In this document: in pieces, positions 22,161 to 36,179 of the stretch
How positions within the stretch are numbered: position 1 is the stretch's first letter
Layout of the letters: each line of letters opens with the position of its first letter
Assembly (NCBI GenBank): GCA_034620365.1
Contig: JAQGEQ010000270.1
Location: forward strand, 682,001-746,000
Reading direction: 5' to 3'
Length of the DNA stretch: 64,000 nt
Origin: Pegea sp. RAD2-039
Taxonomy: Eukaryota > Chordata > Thaliacea > Salpida > Salpidae
Program-made: the position numbers and the translations under genes
The notes under the pieces: generated by a model
Database searches by the model: none
The model's input: only the letters and a program-made list of their open reading frames with translations
What the model was told of the DNA's origin: nothing

Positions 22161-24854
22161 TGTACGCGCGAGATCGCTATCCGGATGGTAGGGAATCCAA
22201 CATTTCTTTGAGGAATCTAGCCGGATACCCAAATGCTGTTGAACAGGACTTTGGCGTTCATTCAGGACGATGTAATGAAGAGAATAGTCTTGTTGGGTTT
22301 CACCAAGTGATATGAGGGAGAATCCCATGACAACATCATGACTACAGAGGAAAAAGATGAAGAGAGGGACGATTCTAGTTTACAATGGGAAAATGACTAC
22401 GAGCTTTGATGGTTCAAGTACAAGAAGTGGATAACATCAGCCAACGAGAAACGGCGGCGTGGAGGCTCGGCGGTCCACCAGATCATTTAAAGAAGTATCT
22501 CCAAAGTGCTACAGTTGGGACTAATTGTTATTGATGGTAATAATTAGACAACGTGCGATCTTTACTGCTCGGGGCAGTTATTTGGTTGATGAGAATGTAG
22601 TATATTATTTAAGTATTTTGCTGCTGACGTAAATTTGTTTTTTTTTGTCATTCTCGTAATAGACCGTTATCATTCTGCAATAAACTGTGTTGTAGGTAAC
22701 GCGTATTATTAGTATACTTATCATAATTGTTAGTCGCCTTACTAATAAGTTGAATAAAGCTCGATATAACGAATCATTATCATTATAATTTGCATAAAGA
22801 TTGGATTGCACGGAGTTAACTCAAAAAATCTTATGTGAAAAAAGATAGCAGACTAATTTAAGTGAGTTTTGATGACTAATGTTTGACTGAAAAGCATGTA
22901 TAGTACTTTTTATATGCAAATTATCTAATGACTTTAAGTGGTTGCAACAGTTTAAGTAGTTTGAATAAAACAAACTGACTGTAGGTTATAGTTGCATTTA
23001 AGCTGGCAACAGTCTCGGGTATAAGTATTTTAACTTTCTCGTAATCAGTATTTGCTAAACCTGAATGAACAAATATCATAAAGAAACTATATATGTAACT
23101 GATAAGATTCTAGTTGATCTGATCAAGCTATTTTGGTTCTCAAACTAGATTATTACAAAGCTAGTGAAATGTTACAAGACTGTAATTTAGTATTAATTTG
23201 TAGTATGATACAAACAATCTTATTTTAAACAGATTTTAGAAGAAATAAATGTTTAAAAAGAATAAGTTAACTTCCAAAGAAATCTATTTGGACGTTTTTA
23301 GTTAAGTTTGACAAAATAGAATGATTTTACAAAATGAAAGAGCATTTAGAAAAAAATTTGCATTAAAAGCAAAGTCAAAACATATTCAGCATTGATACTT
23401 TAATTTCGATTATATTCCTTACTAAAAAGGCACCTTTTATGTTTCATTTCAAACAAGTTTTTGGAAAAAAACTCCAGTATTGTAGTTTGAAAGTTGTAAT
23501 AAATTTGTTGCTTCGTAGCTGAAAGATAAATGTTTGTTTTTAATGGAAATCTATGTATGATACTTTCTCTATATTTTGCTAGTAGATTGCTATATTTCAG
23601 AATTAACGAAATAGCTGCTGATATCTATAATAAATAGATTTGTTATTCAAAGGCACTTTTTTAGAAAATAATTTTCCAAGAAAATATAGTTCTCAACTAA
23701 CAGTTTTCTTTATGGTTTTTAACTAAGTATCGATTCCTACCACACACTTTCAGTGAAATTTATCAAAGTTTTGTTTTGTAATTTACTTTTTATTAAGCAA
23801 CTTTCAGTTTCAAAACTTGTGGCCTTGTCAGAGATGTTTTTAGAATGTAAAGAAAACCTTGAATGTATAGAGATTTGACTTATTTTATTTTACGTTTATA
23901 GATTCTTTGTACTTTTGAAAAGTTTTATCAATCTTTATTGGTTTACGGCTGGGAGTGATTTCAATTTTTTTGTCAATGTTTTTCGAAAAGCTGATTTATT
24001 ATATTTCAGTAAAAAAAGTTACAAAATAATATTTAAAATTTTCTCTAAAGATATCATTTTGTTCCTTTTGTAATTTATTTTAGCGCGAAAATTATGCTTG
24101 TAATCAGCTTCAAAGCGGTTTTTATACTGGTCTATTGTGATTGGTTAAACTTTACTTTTTTCAAATCCAAATTCAATCTTTAAAGCGGTAGTCGTCATTT
24201 GCTCGCTTCACACTTAGTGTTATGGTTGCCTGCGTTGTTTTCTTATAAATACCGGTCGCGCTTCTTTTTTCTTTGTATATAATAAAGTTGATTGTCTCCT
24301 TGGCGGTTTATTTTTAACGGAATTAACTTTGTGTTTCGATATATTAAATTAATCTTATAGGATAATTTTAGTAGTAATTTTTATTACATTGGTTAAATAT
24401 ATATAAATTTTGTTATTAAAGTTTGGTATTCTTTGTATAAATAATCTATGAATAATTTTTAGGCTTTATGTGTTTTCTATATAAAGTTTTTCTTTGATTT
24501 TCCTTTCTACAAATTATAATTGATAATTATCTTTCTTACTAAAGGAAAAGCTTCAGGTTTATATTTAGCTTCATTTTCTGATTATTTTTTAATTTTGACG
24601 TTTTTATATTAATGTATCTACTTTATAATATAACAGTATATATATATAAGATTAAAATAAATTTATAAACTTTTTATGTTTGGAAACAATTTACAAAATC
24701 TATTGAATACTTTTATAAACTTTAATTTCAAAAGTTATAATTTTTAGTTTTTTTAAACTTTTCATCTGTTTTCATGAACATTTAGGAATATGTTAGTTTG
24801 TGATTTTTTGTATTTGTAAATAGATAGTTTATTAAAATATTTTATTTGTTTGAG
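22161..24854. other. Intergenic interval with GC-richer relic sequence and a faint repeat
   Basis: 22161-22500 is GC-richer (runs such as GCGCGAGATCGC and GGCGGCGTGGAGGC) and looks like a degenerate insert of unknown type. 22690-22795 resembles 33520-33600 (shared TTGTTAGTCG and GAATAAAGCTC strings). The remainder up to cyclin A is AT-rich, with the cyclin promoter presumably near 24.2-24.8 kb. A TATAAATA is seen near 24243, followed by CGGTCGCGC. No gene supported. Confidence 0.4.
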
Positions 24855-27174
24855 ATGGAAAATTATACTAAAAATTCAAAAATTGAATCTAATAAATTCC
24901 AGTTAGATTCATATGGGGCAAGGACTAATAAAAATCTTGCACAGAACAGGAAAGTATTTGGTGAAATCACAAATAATATCCCTCGAAAAGTAAGAGATTT
25001 CTTATCTTTGATTGACTATCTAATGAGTTGTTATAAATCTGAGGTTTTAATACGAAATAAATTTAAAATGTTTGTGGCTTTCAGCAAGCAATCATTTAAA
25101 ATATTCTTTTTTGTGTAACTGTTTAAACTTTTAGATTTTTTATGGCTTTTTGACAAATAGATTTTATTTTTTACAGACCACTAAACCAGTCACTCGAGGT
25201 TCCATAAAGGTTTGTTTTCTATCATTTGTGTTTTAAAGCTTTAGCTTAATAGTTGAAACATATGCAAGATGATTTATCATAAAATTATTTTAAGATTTTT
25301 GATGAATCCAAATCGATTAAAGAAAATACATCTCTCGCTTGCGATCGATTAGTTAAAAAAGACGTTTTTAAAGATATTACTTCTCATATTGGTGAGTACT
25401 TTTACTGGATTTGATTGAGACTCACAATTCTATTTGCTGTATCCTGATCTGCACAAATCTTTGCTAGCTCTAAAAGTTATTGTGGGTTTTTGAGTGAGGC
25501 ACAAAGTTAAAATGATAGATTTTGCACTTTCACACCCTACGACCAACAAACTTGATAGATAGTTAGATCTTTAAGAGATCTTGTTTGATGGTCCCGACAA
25601 TAAGGATTTGCATCTACTTTGATGATTGTTTTGTTTGAAAGTTTTGAAGTAGATGCTTTTTGTGCGCTATTAGAAGTAGGTACCTTCCAAGCATCCTTCA
25701 ACACGAACCTCAATATTTATGTCTTAGACCTTTAAAAATTTTGTTGAAGATTTTATAGAAATGGTTCTGCAGTTACAAGGTTGAAAATAGTTAAATAACA
25801 ATTAGTTGAAGCAGTCGTCATCTTATGAGCATCTTCTCTGCTTTTTGTGATGTTGGATTGAAAATTCAAGTATTGAAGATAAATTTATGAAGATTTATTT
25901 GAGTCTCTGGCTTGTAAATTACTTCATTAGAAGTCTTTACACAACAATGTTGCCATTATGACAAATCAGTCCTCATTTTTAAAGCTTCTTTCCACTTTTC
26001 TTGATTGCTTTGTCTAATCATACTTTCTGAGTTTATCTCTTGAGCAACTTTGTAGCGGTGCAACCAACTCACTTGACTATTTAACTTTTTATTTGCAGAT
26101 ACACCTCGTGGTTCCGATGTTCCTAAAAATTTGTGTCTTGGGACATTGAATGTTGAAGCCTGTGATTTGGGGTTGCTGGAATATAGAGATGAAATATTTA
26201 AAAACTTGTGCGAAACAGAAGTAATTTCTATAATCTGTAGATCCATTATTTTTCTACTTAATTCTTTTACAGAAACGAGTTAGTCCTTATCCTTATTATA
26301 TGAAGAAGCAAAAAGACATTACTTCTAATATGAGAATAGTTTTAGTGGATTGGCTCGTAGAAGTTGCTGGAGAATACAGAATTTCTGATAGATGTTTACA
26401 TCTTGCTGTAAATTGCATCGACAGATTTCTTACTAGAATGTTAGTTGTTAGGAACAGACTTCAACTAGTCGGCACATCTGCTATGTTCCTAGCTTCGTGA
26501 GTAGTTCACTTGTAGTCAACTTCTTATTTTTCACTCGCTTCGTTTATAGAAAATTCGAGGAGATCTACCCCCAAGAAGTTGCGGAATTCGTTTACATCAC
26601 TGATGAAACTTATGATAAAGCCCAAGTCTTGAAAATGGAACAATTACTTCTAAAAGTTTTGGATTTTAATCTTGCTGTTCCCACTGCTGTCGAATTTTTA
26701 ACCCTTTATTTGAAGATTACGAATGCCAGTAGCAAGATCGATCATCTAGCACATGTAAGATCTTTTTTATTCTACTATCCGTAATCAACCGATTTTCATT
26801 TTCAGTATCTTTGTGATCTTTCACTGCTGGATATGGAAGTTTTAAAATTTTATCCTTCTGTTGTAGCTGCATCTGCTGTATACCTCGCAAATTACACGCT
26901 AACCCGTTCCTTCTCTGTAAGCTTTCACCAGTCACTTCTAATTCTTCAAATTTAATTCTTTAAATTTCAGGAGGACGATATTTTGGAAAACTTCACTAAT
27001 TACACAATCTCCGACCTTCTTCCTTGTATTAAAACTTTAAAAAACTTGTTTCAAAACGCTACCACTCTTACTCAACAATCAATCTGCGAGAAATATCGCT
27101 CCCCTAAATACAGCCGAGTTTCCGATTTTGTCGCTCCAGAAATTACAGATGAAGAAGAAATGGAATTTGAATAA
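24855..27174 (+). CDS. CCNA: Cyclin A
   Basis: Regulatory subunit of CDK1/CDK2 for S phase and mitosis. Eight exons: 24855-24989, 25177-25209, about 25294-25391, about 26099-26220, about 26273-26497, about 26549-26755, about 26806-26919, about 26971-27174. The cyclin box starts with [20 protein letters not shown] (MRAIL hydrophobic-patch equivalent MRIVL). It continues [32 protein letters not shown] and [20 protein letters not shown], all strongly cyclin A. The C-terminal fold ends [17 protein letters not shown]. The N-terminus holds KEN (in SIKENTSLA) and a D-box-like [10 protein letters not shown], in which the usual Leu is Phe. All introns keep phase, and the intron at about 26498-26548 is only about 50 nt. 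The start ATG follows an in-frame upstream codon set lacking another ATG. Confidence 0.96.
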
Positions 27175-27902
27175 TAATAATAATTTGAACATTATGACGT
27201 TGGTGGTTAAAATTGTTGATGTGTTTGTTGATTAGTTGGATTCTGCGGTAATTTATAGTTGATTTTAATATTTTTTAAGCTTCAAGAGTTCTCGTTAACT
27301 TCACTGCCTTCCTTGCTTTTTAGGCGGCTTACAAACGTTAGAAGTTCTATCTTAATTTAAAAAGTTTTAAAGTTAAATAAGCAGGAATATTACTTTATGT
27401 AATATTCATCTGTATCTACTGAATGAATGGCATAGTGCTTGCAGCCTGCTTAACGTTAGTTATTACCTTATTTTTAAAAATCATGCCCTATACCCCAACC
27501 AACAAGATATTTAATAAAATATCTCTACCACCTTTTATCGTGTGTGCTACCAGCAGTGAGTACATTTAGTAGTTATTTTTCCAAGGTTAGTAGTTAGGCA
27601 CCAGGTGAGTTATCAGCTGGTAATCAAACTGGTAGTTTTGCTTTGATTCTGAACTCGTCTAATCGTTGTATTTTGGTAGTCTCTTTTTTCACCTGTTGTT
27701 TATTGGTTTTATTCTTCTTAACTTCTGTTAACTTACTTGTTCTTATATTTACTGATAGCAGAAAATAATAAAAAAATAAGTTGTTAGACATTTTAAGGGT
27801 ACTTGTGATCTCCGATTTTTACAAGAAGTGTAACAACTACGATAAAGTAACAATTTAAAGAAAAATTATTGAAAGTGATTAATAAAGTAGTAGAAAGTAT
27901 AT
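27175..27902. other. Convergent 3' flanks of cyclin A and integrin beta
   Basis: Short AT-rich spacer between two stop codons on opposite strands. No gene seen. AATAATAATAATTTG directly follows the cyclin stop. Confidence 0.5.
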
Positions 27903-30900
27903 TCAGCTCATAAACTTCGGATTTACGACGCGAACTTCTGCTTTTTTATACATCGGGTTGACTTTATTCTGTAAAAATAAGTCTTTAGTATCTCGCTTCT
28001 GAGTTCATTAAGAGATGAGTTAAGATCCTAATATCTTAATTAAAAAGAGTTGATAGTAAAACGATCGCTTCTTATAAAACCGAATCTTTGAAGTTGCAGA
28101 TTCGATTAAAGTTAATCGATTAAGATTTAAGAAACCATAAAATTTCGAATCATTGAAATAACAAACCCTATTCCAGTTTGTCGCATCGACATCTTTAATA
28201 AACTCTTCGTAACGTTTCTCGTCCAGTCTGTTTTGTATAATCTTCCAAACAGCCATCGCAATAATTCCTGCAAGTATGACACTGCCACCTACTGGTAGGG
28301 CAATTAGTAAAGGGTTGACCGCAGCAGGGCAATCTGCGACAACAAAGATGGCGGAAATTGAAGTAATGAAAATCGTTAAGAATTTCAAAAAAGTTTGTTA
28401 AGATTTTAGTTGGTGTTGAAAGCATCAGATATTAGTTCGTCTGGTTGCTGAATTAATTAAAAATAAACCCAGCTCTTCTAGGAGCCTTTCAAGAGTTTAA
28501 ATCAGTTTTGAATTAATTAAATGGCTTGTGAAATCAAGACGTATGAAAACTTTTTAGCTATAGTAAATATTCTGAATCAAACATTTAAAACAAAAATCTT
28601 AGTTATTAAATAGTTGTAGAAATTGAACTCAACAAACCAAGTAATTTGCAAAACTTTATCATAAAAGCTTGAAACATCATATCATCTTACCTTCTTCATA
28701 ATTTTGTCTTTTAACGATAAGATAATAGCCACGTAAAGTTTTATGCCAAGCAACTTTGTAGTTAGAATCACACCCATTTGCCATCGTAATTTTACATTGA
28801 ATAGATTTAAAAATGTCCCTAAATTTAACAATTTAGATAAAAGTTATTGATAATATGTTGAGTTTACTCAGCAAACTCGGCACATTCTCCGCAAGCTTGT
28901 CCATGCATTGCACTTTGACATGAGCTACAATTCGGAAACTCTTCAACAATCTGCCAATAAATCTTTCGATTTTGGCATTCTTCAAAGCAAGTATGACCGA
29001 CTTTCTAGAATTGAAAACAAGGTTTGAATTGTACAAATTGATGAGAGGTTGTAGAAAGAGCTCACCTTTTCATTTAGACATCGAACACATAAATGTAGTT
29101 TTTCAGTTGCACAGGAAACACTTTCTGAGCAATTTGGATGTCCACAGGTTTCGCAATAGTCCCCGAGATAAACTTCCTGAGGTAGCAAGTTAAAATCAGA
29201 CTTTTCAAAATTAAGATTTTCTGAATATCTTTCTTTGGAATAAAGATTTGGTTCCAAAAGGACCAAGCTTCTAGATCATACTACTTTGAGTAAAAGCAGT
29301 TTCAATTGATCCATAAAGATTAAATTTAGTCTTATTCTGTCATCAAACTCAAACTTTTTTAAGTTAAAGAAGCCATGCAATAAGAAAGTGCTTGGCTCGA
29401 TTGCAAATAGTACTTTGATTACAAATAGTGGCCACGTAACTACAGTATTATCTTACAAACAATTTGTTGTTAGGTTTTGTCGATCTATTATGAGTCTCAC
29501 AATAATTACCAGAGTTTTATACGGCTCAATAAAACAACAAAATTGAAAATACTCACTGGTTGATCACATACACATTTGTCACAAGCACATTTTCCTCTTC
29601 CAGAACAAGCCTGTTTTTCTGCTGTATTTGGGTTGATGCAAAATGCACTGTTACAATCACATAAATGTGTTTCGTTGTTGTAAAACCAGCCATTTTTAAC
29701 ATTACATTCACAACGTTGATCATTATCACAATTTTTACAAGATCCCTTTTCAGCTCCTAGAATAAATCCCTGATCATCATTTGGAGCATTTAAAAGAGCA
29801 TCTTACCTCCACAGTATTCAGTATCACCACTTTTCTTTAAACAGCCGGTAGGTATGCATTGACAATGTTTTCCAAACCGCTCCTTCGGTTTGCATTTACA
29901 AACTCCGCAGTCACAAACTCCATAACCACTAAACATTTGATTTTAAAATTTTATTACTAAAATATTTTGGTGATTGTTTGGGACCTACCTACACTCCTTG
30001 TTATTCTCTAGACTTCTGCACTTTTGCTCCAACTCTGAAGTTGTTTGATTTGAGGCACATTGACAATCTGGCCCACTAAACCCTTTGTCACAATTACATA
30101 TACCACACTAAAAAAAGTATTTGATCTAATTTTGATCTATACAATTTTAAAAATTCAACGCAAATGTTTTTAAAATCAGTAAAATGTATTTTTGTACTTT
30201 TGAAGAACCCCGATTTGAACAAGATGAAGCATTTGAAAAACTTGAGTTGCAACTACAACTGCATATATACTCTGTAAAAAAGATACTTTCAAGTAACCAG
30301 AAAAATGTAAACTAGTAGATGAGCTTGTCATCTTATATGAATAATGATAAAAGTATTTATGAATTATTTGTAATAAGATTATTGTTATCATACGGATAGA
30401 TAATTGGTTAGAAAAATAAAATTATAAAAGTAATAATATTTCCACCACCAGGCGCACGATTTTTCTATAAGATAAGCTTATTTTGACTTTGTCTTTTGGG
30501 ATGTATTAAATAGGTGCGATATAATCTCGAATAAATTTGCTGTTAAAGTTTTATGCTCTGGTGAAATTTTAACCAGAGTTGCTATATCAAAGATATAGAA
30601 CAGTCAGATATCAAAGTTAGAAGAATAAATTTAAAAACAAAATTAAAGTTTGAAGCTATTTTTTAATGTGTAAACTTGAGTACTACCAACAATTTATCGA
30701 TTTTTCAAAACTTTGCAACTCAATAGAAATATACTTCCGTTCACAAGTTTTTCAGCAAGACTCAATTTTCTAGAGTTAAAGCTAGTTAAATCTGTTTTTC
30801 TAATTTCTATTAATCAAAAAGATTTAATTCAAAGTTAAGAACATGAGCAAGATGTATTGAATTTGTATTATTTAAACAAATAAGTAATTATAACAAGTAG

Positions 30901-33900
30901 CTCACCAAGATTTATAGTGCTAATTTCACTTAGTGAAGCAGATGAAACATTCAACTTATAGTTTGTCGAGTTATCAACAGGGCATGAAGCATTCATTACT
31001 AGTTGAAGGATAACCTAATAAGATAGTTATTCTATTTAATCAGCTATTGATAGTTCAACGTACTCAGATTTACAATGATTAATAAATATTATTTATAATT
31101 ATGACAACTATTACATATAAAAGTAATAAACAATTATTCAAGGCTAAAAAATTAATGTGAGAACTTTTGAATAATTTGTTGTTTTTGCCTACTTCAGCAT
31201 TTATTGGAACATTTGTACACTTTAAGGTGTTTTCAAGCCATATACTTGAATTAGGGCAGAGTATTCTGTAGGAACCTTGAACATTTGTAGGAAACTTCGG
31301 CTCAGTAAACGAAAACACGTCTTTAATTTGCTGAAAAAGTTTTCTCAAAATATGAATATTTTTAAAATCAGCTAAAACACATTAACTCTGTAAATATTTT
31401 CTTTGAATATTTAATAAGAAAATCGTGAACACGTACATCATAGGCGTTTGAAATAACTGTCAGAATGTTGCTGGAATCATTACTTAAAGTTTCCACGTAG
31501 GAGTTTGTGAAGACAGACGGAAAACTCTGAAAAGTAATTTGATTTATAGCAAATTTCCAACTTAAAGTATTTCAAGGAAATAGTAATTGAACCTTGTATA
31601 AAGTTTCTACTTCTTTAGTGACAGCAAAGATAGTTTGTATTTGATTTTCTCTGAAAGCATGTCGGAGCTGCCCTAAGGATGGGTAGTCGTGAGTTAATGA
31701 ACGATCATATTCATAATCATCAGAATCATTTGATGTCTGTAAAGAAGTTCTGATCATAAAGCTAAAAATAAAATCAATTAAAACTATAAAGTTCTTTTTT
31801 CAACTAATATTTGTTGTTTTTAGGTTTTTGTTTTTATTAAGTCACTGGGATATTTAACAGTTGAAGAAACAAACGAAATTAGTAATGTTTATAGTTAGTG
31901 TACTGTAATTATTTTCATACTTTCTTAAAATAATATTTCAATATTTCAATATGAAAATTTGAAATTTAGTTTAATTCAATGAATCATAAGTTGAAGTTTT
32001 TAAAGTTTTTAAAGCAGGAAGTAAGAATGGAGTATTTAGTTGATTAAAGTTTCAAAGCTTCTTCATAATTCTCTTAAACAGTTAATTAGTAAAGTTTAGA
32101 GACTATATTTTCAGTTCTTTTCTTCTAAAAATATTTCATGATATGATCCTTTTTAATATTTAAATCAATTATTTTTCTAATAAACTTTTATTCACAGCTT
32201 TTAACAAATAACTTCACATATCTTAAAAGCTGTCAAATTATTCTACAATTTTGTAGTAGAGGTTTTATTTTTACACTTTCTACCGATAATCAAACCTTGT
32301 AATTATTTTAGTAATATCTTAATCATAAATGTTATCAATGTAACATATAGAGTAATGCAAGTTTTATCTATTTAAAGTTCAATTCTTTATGCTATTTTCT
32401 ACGTTTTAAAAGACAATTTTTTCACTTCAAATGTTCTAAATACAAAAACTTACAAAGTTATCTTTAATACCAACTAACTAATCATTTAATATACATGTAA
32501 ACATGCTGTAAGAGTTTGCTGATTTTTCCTATTTGTTTCTTTCTTTGGATGTTTAAACTAAAACAAATCTTTAGTGACACTCGTAAATAGTATTTCAATT
32601 CTTTTAGTTGTTTGAAAAATATCGACAGCTACGATTATTTTTCGTTTAATTACTAACTAACTTACTCGTTTCAACTGACAGATTGCTTCATTCAAATCAT
32701 GGACGTTGGCAAGTTTGCCATCCATAGCAATATGTGGTTCTGCATCAGTAGTTAGAAGAATCACATGAAGAGCTTGAGGTCTCCATTTCACAATATCCTG
32801 GAGAAAAAAAGCATCAAAAAAAGCATTTAAATGAAAACATTTACTTTGCAAACAGCAATTTGCATCAAGGCATCTAAGGAACCTTCGGGTACATCAATGT
32901 TGGTTGAGATCACCGTTTTATCGACAGCTTCTTTAAACTTTAACCCGTCATTAGTCAAAGACAACTGATGGCGGAACCCAAATGTTGGTTGACATTTTTG
33001 ATTTGGACAAATCAGCTTCAACCTGTTCAAATAAATTTTCTATGATTAAAAACTTGAAATATTTTTGATTTACCTCCTTAATCATTTGTATCAATTTGGA
33101 ATCTAATGTATTGGCTTTATTCAAGGAATATTTTTGAAATATTTATTTTTTATGAAGAAAACCACTTTAAGCAAAAATGATCTCTACAAAGAGTTTAGGA
33201 GGTTTTACAGAGACCTAAATCGATTTTTCTTGAATCAATCATTCATTGAATCTTACATAAATCTGAATAAACCATAAATGAATCCAAACTGGACTTTCAA
33301 CAAATTAGTTCTGAAGCTTGACATATGGAATGAAGTGTAGATCATTCATTCGTATAAGAGCACTTTGTTTAAAATGTCGAATAACTTCAAGTCACAATAT
33401 CAACAAAATCAGAAGTTTAAATGATGTGTTTGTAGTATACAGAGCAAGATGATAGTATGTTATTACCAATTATATTAATGTGTTTTCAAGTTTTGATATT
33501 TGGTATGTTAATCTATTCATCGCGGCGTAACGTTGTTATTAGTCGTCTTTAACAATCGAATAAAGCTCTTTTAAAGAGCTATTACCATTACAGTCTTATA
33601 ACAATGAATTGCTTGAATATCATGAAGTAAAAGTTTTTTACAAACATTCAACACAAATTTTAAGATTTTAAAATGAACTTACAAGTTTGGGTCATCACTT
33701 GCGAATGGCATTAAGACTTTATCAACAAAAGTTCCAAACCCAAGCTGTACATTGTCAGTAATATTTTTTATCTGGTCGACTAATGTACTACCGAAACTCT
33801 GAAAAATATTTTAGAATGATTAAAGTGAAAAAAAGAAGTTTTATAAGGTTTTAATCGATACCATCAGAATAAACAAAAATTACACTTTGTCAAATTGTAG

Positions 33901-35065
33901 TTTAAATAAAAAGCAATTTCTGGAGTTCAACTAATCAGCTGATTTTGTAACAAATATTCAACTTTACTTTTAGAATTTCTAAATCATCTTGCATGGATAA
34001 AGATAGATCAAGAACATAATACAAGTCTAAGGGATAATCCATCAACTTCTTATAAGTTATATTTGTTCTGACAATTTCACCTAAAAGTTTTTATTTGTAT
34101 TTATTCAGTTTCTGTTTCTGTTTCTTCTACTTATTTTCTATTTTATTGCTAGTGAAATTATTGCAATTAAATATAATAAACTCAATTAAACACACCAGAA
34201 CGGATTCTTAGTTTTGTTTCCTGGGGATTTAACTGAATAAGCTTGGATCCATTAGATATGAAGTCTTCATTCTTTACAATCTGCTTGGTTGTTAGCTCAT
34301 CGATAATTTTATAAGATGCACATGACTTGTTGTTTTCCCTTAAAAATGATTAAAATGAAGTGATTTCATTCAAAGTTTGTTATTTCTTTTAACATGATAA
34401 TTTCAGTAACAAAAATATTATGAGATGAAATGATTACGTCATGAAAATATTACAACATTTCTGAATTTACTATTATGTTTTTAAACGCATAAAAATATTT
34501 CCGTTTGCTTAAACTGGTCAACTTATCAATTATATTTTTTATCATTTTTTCTCATATATGCAGCAAGTAATAAACAATAAATAAAAAAAACAGGAACTCA
34601 ATACTTTTAAAAATTCTAGAACTAAATCAAATAAGATTGCAGTTTCATCAAAAACTTCATGAAAAGTTTCTGAAAGAATATTTGAAGCATATAATTTCGG
34701 TTAATGAACTTTACAAACCTTCTTTCCTGACAGCGTTTTTGTAAATGTGTGAACGAATTGATTTGACTTGTACACCATGTACAAGATGGGTTAGCTGAAA
34801 TACAGTCTCCACAAGACTTCTGTTTGCTTAAGCATAATGATTTGACATCTATAAAAATATAATTTAATAATATTCAATATCCGTAATTTAAACTTTTTGA
34901 ACTTTCTTAAACATTTAAGATTCTGATATTAACTGTAAACAAGTCATCAGTACTTAAGATTAAAAAATTAAATCTTTATAAAATTTATACAACAAACTTG
35001 CCAGTAACTGCTGCAACTCCATGAATAATTATAAATAAAGAGTAAATAAGTTTGTAAGAAACCAT
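27903..35065 (-). CDS. ITGB: Integrin beta subunit
   Basis: Type I membrane adhesion receptor chain that pairs with an alpha subunit and links matrix to actin. Twenty exons in consistent phase. Signal peptide [22 protein letters not shown] domain ([16 protein letters not shown]); hybrid domain; beta-I domain opening [20 protein letters not shown] with an intact MIDAS DLSLS. Further beta-I blocks are [37 protein letters not shown] and [16 protein letters not shown]. Four cysteine-rich I-EGF-like modules follow (30271-29557, for example [15 protein letters not shown]), then tail-domain exons 29176-28691. TM segment is [20 protein letters not shown] (exon 28333-28167). The last exon (27968-27903) supplies [18 protein letters not shown], so both talin/kindlin motifs (NPxY, NPxF) are present. 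The first intron has a GC-AG donor. Confidence 0.96.
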
Positions 35066-36179
35066 CCTGAATATACTAGCTAATAAAAGTCTTAGTAGCT
35101 GCTTACTGGATAGTCACAAATGATAATGATAGATTAATTGTCAACTGAATAGTCTGTATCCAACAATTGTCAGTGCTTCCTTTCTAATATACTAAGAAAA
35201 AGGTTATGAGCGTAGGTTGCTGAAAGCTGCAGTAAACATTAATCACTATATTTGTATCTGAAAGTTTAAAATTAGCTTACTAAACAAAAACTAAAAAAAA
35301 GAACCAGACATTTAAAAAAACTCTTTGTGACTCTTATGTAGCCTGGTTTTAAACATTCTAAGAAAAAAATAACTCTAAAACCAACTTAAAAATTAAAAAC
35401 AGAATCTTTAATACCTTTTGATTCAAAAAATAAGTTTATTAGACTTAGAACCTCACTAATTTTAGCGAAAAATTTCATCGATTTAGATTTATAACTATTT
35501 GGGTCATAATGTTAAAACAAACAAGCTTTCAAGTTTATTTATTGTGTAATTTGATATATTTTAAACATTAAAAAATGAAATGAAATCAGTGACACAATAC
35601 TCTAATAGAATTTTAAGTAAATATTTTTAGATCTAATCAACGTTCAACTTTTTAAACAAAATATTTTGTTGCTTAGCTAAGAAATATTTTTGAAAATCAT
35701 TGAAAAAATATTGAGAGCTAGAGAGTTACAAAAAGATTTTGAAGTTTCTTTTTTTAACAGAATTTAATCTTTACAAACTATATGCCAAAAAATATAAGAA
35801 TTTTACAGTTTGTGCTGCTCTTTAATTTTACTAATATCCTCAAAGCTATTTACAAATTTCTTTAAAAATATTTTTTAGTCTAGTCGAGTGACTCTTACGC
35901 AGCTGTTTGATTGCACAAAAATTAAACAAATAAATACAAATGTAAATACAAAAACGCTGATTCAGTAATCACCACAGTCTAATGCTAAATTAAATCAAAG
36001 CTCAAAGCATTCATAGAGTGAATTTTGCACACAAAACAATTTCGTATTCTGTAATTTCCGATTTACTTGTTTACTTTTAAGTAAATGTATCGACTTGCTA
36101 AATACTGCAGCTAGTGTAAGGCTTGAGTAAGTTAGCCTGTGGTAAGAATATTTCACTTCCTTTTACTTATTCTTCTTCT
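35066..36179. other. Intergenic interval upstream of integrin beta
   Basis: AT-rich sequence that should contain the integrin promoter. No gene or element recognised. Confidence 0.4.

Noticed and set aside
28833-29036. Minus-strand frame starting MYNSNLVF
   Set aside because: Wrong frame over an integrin tail exon. The AAAGTCGG start at 29004 gives the Cys-rich integrin frame in phase.
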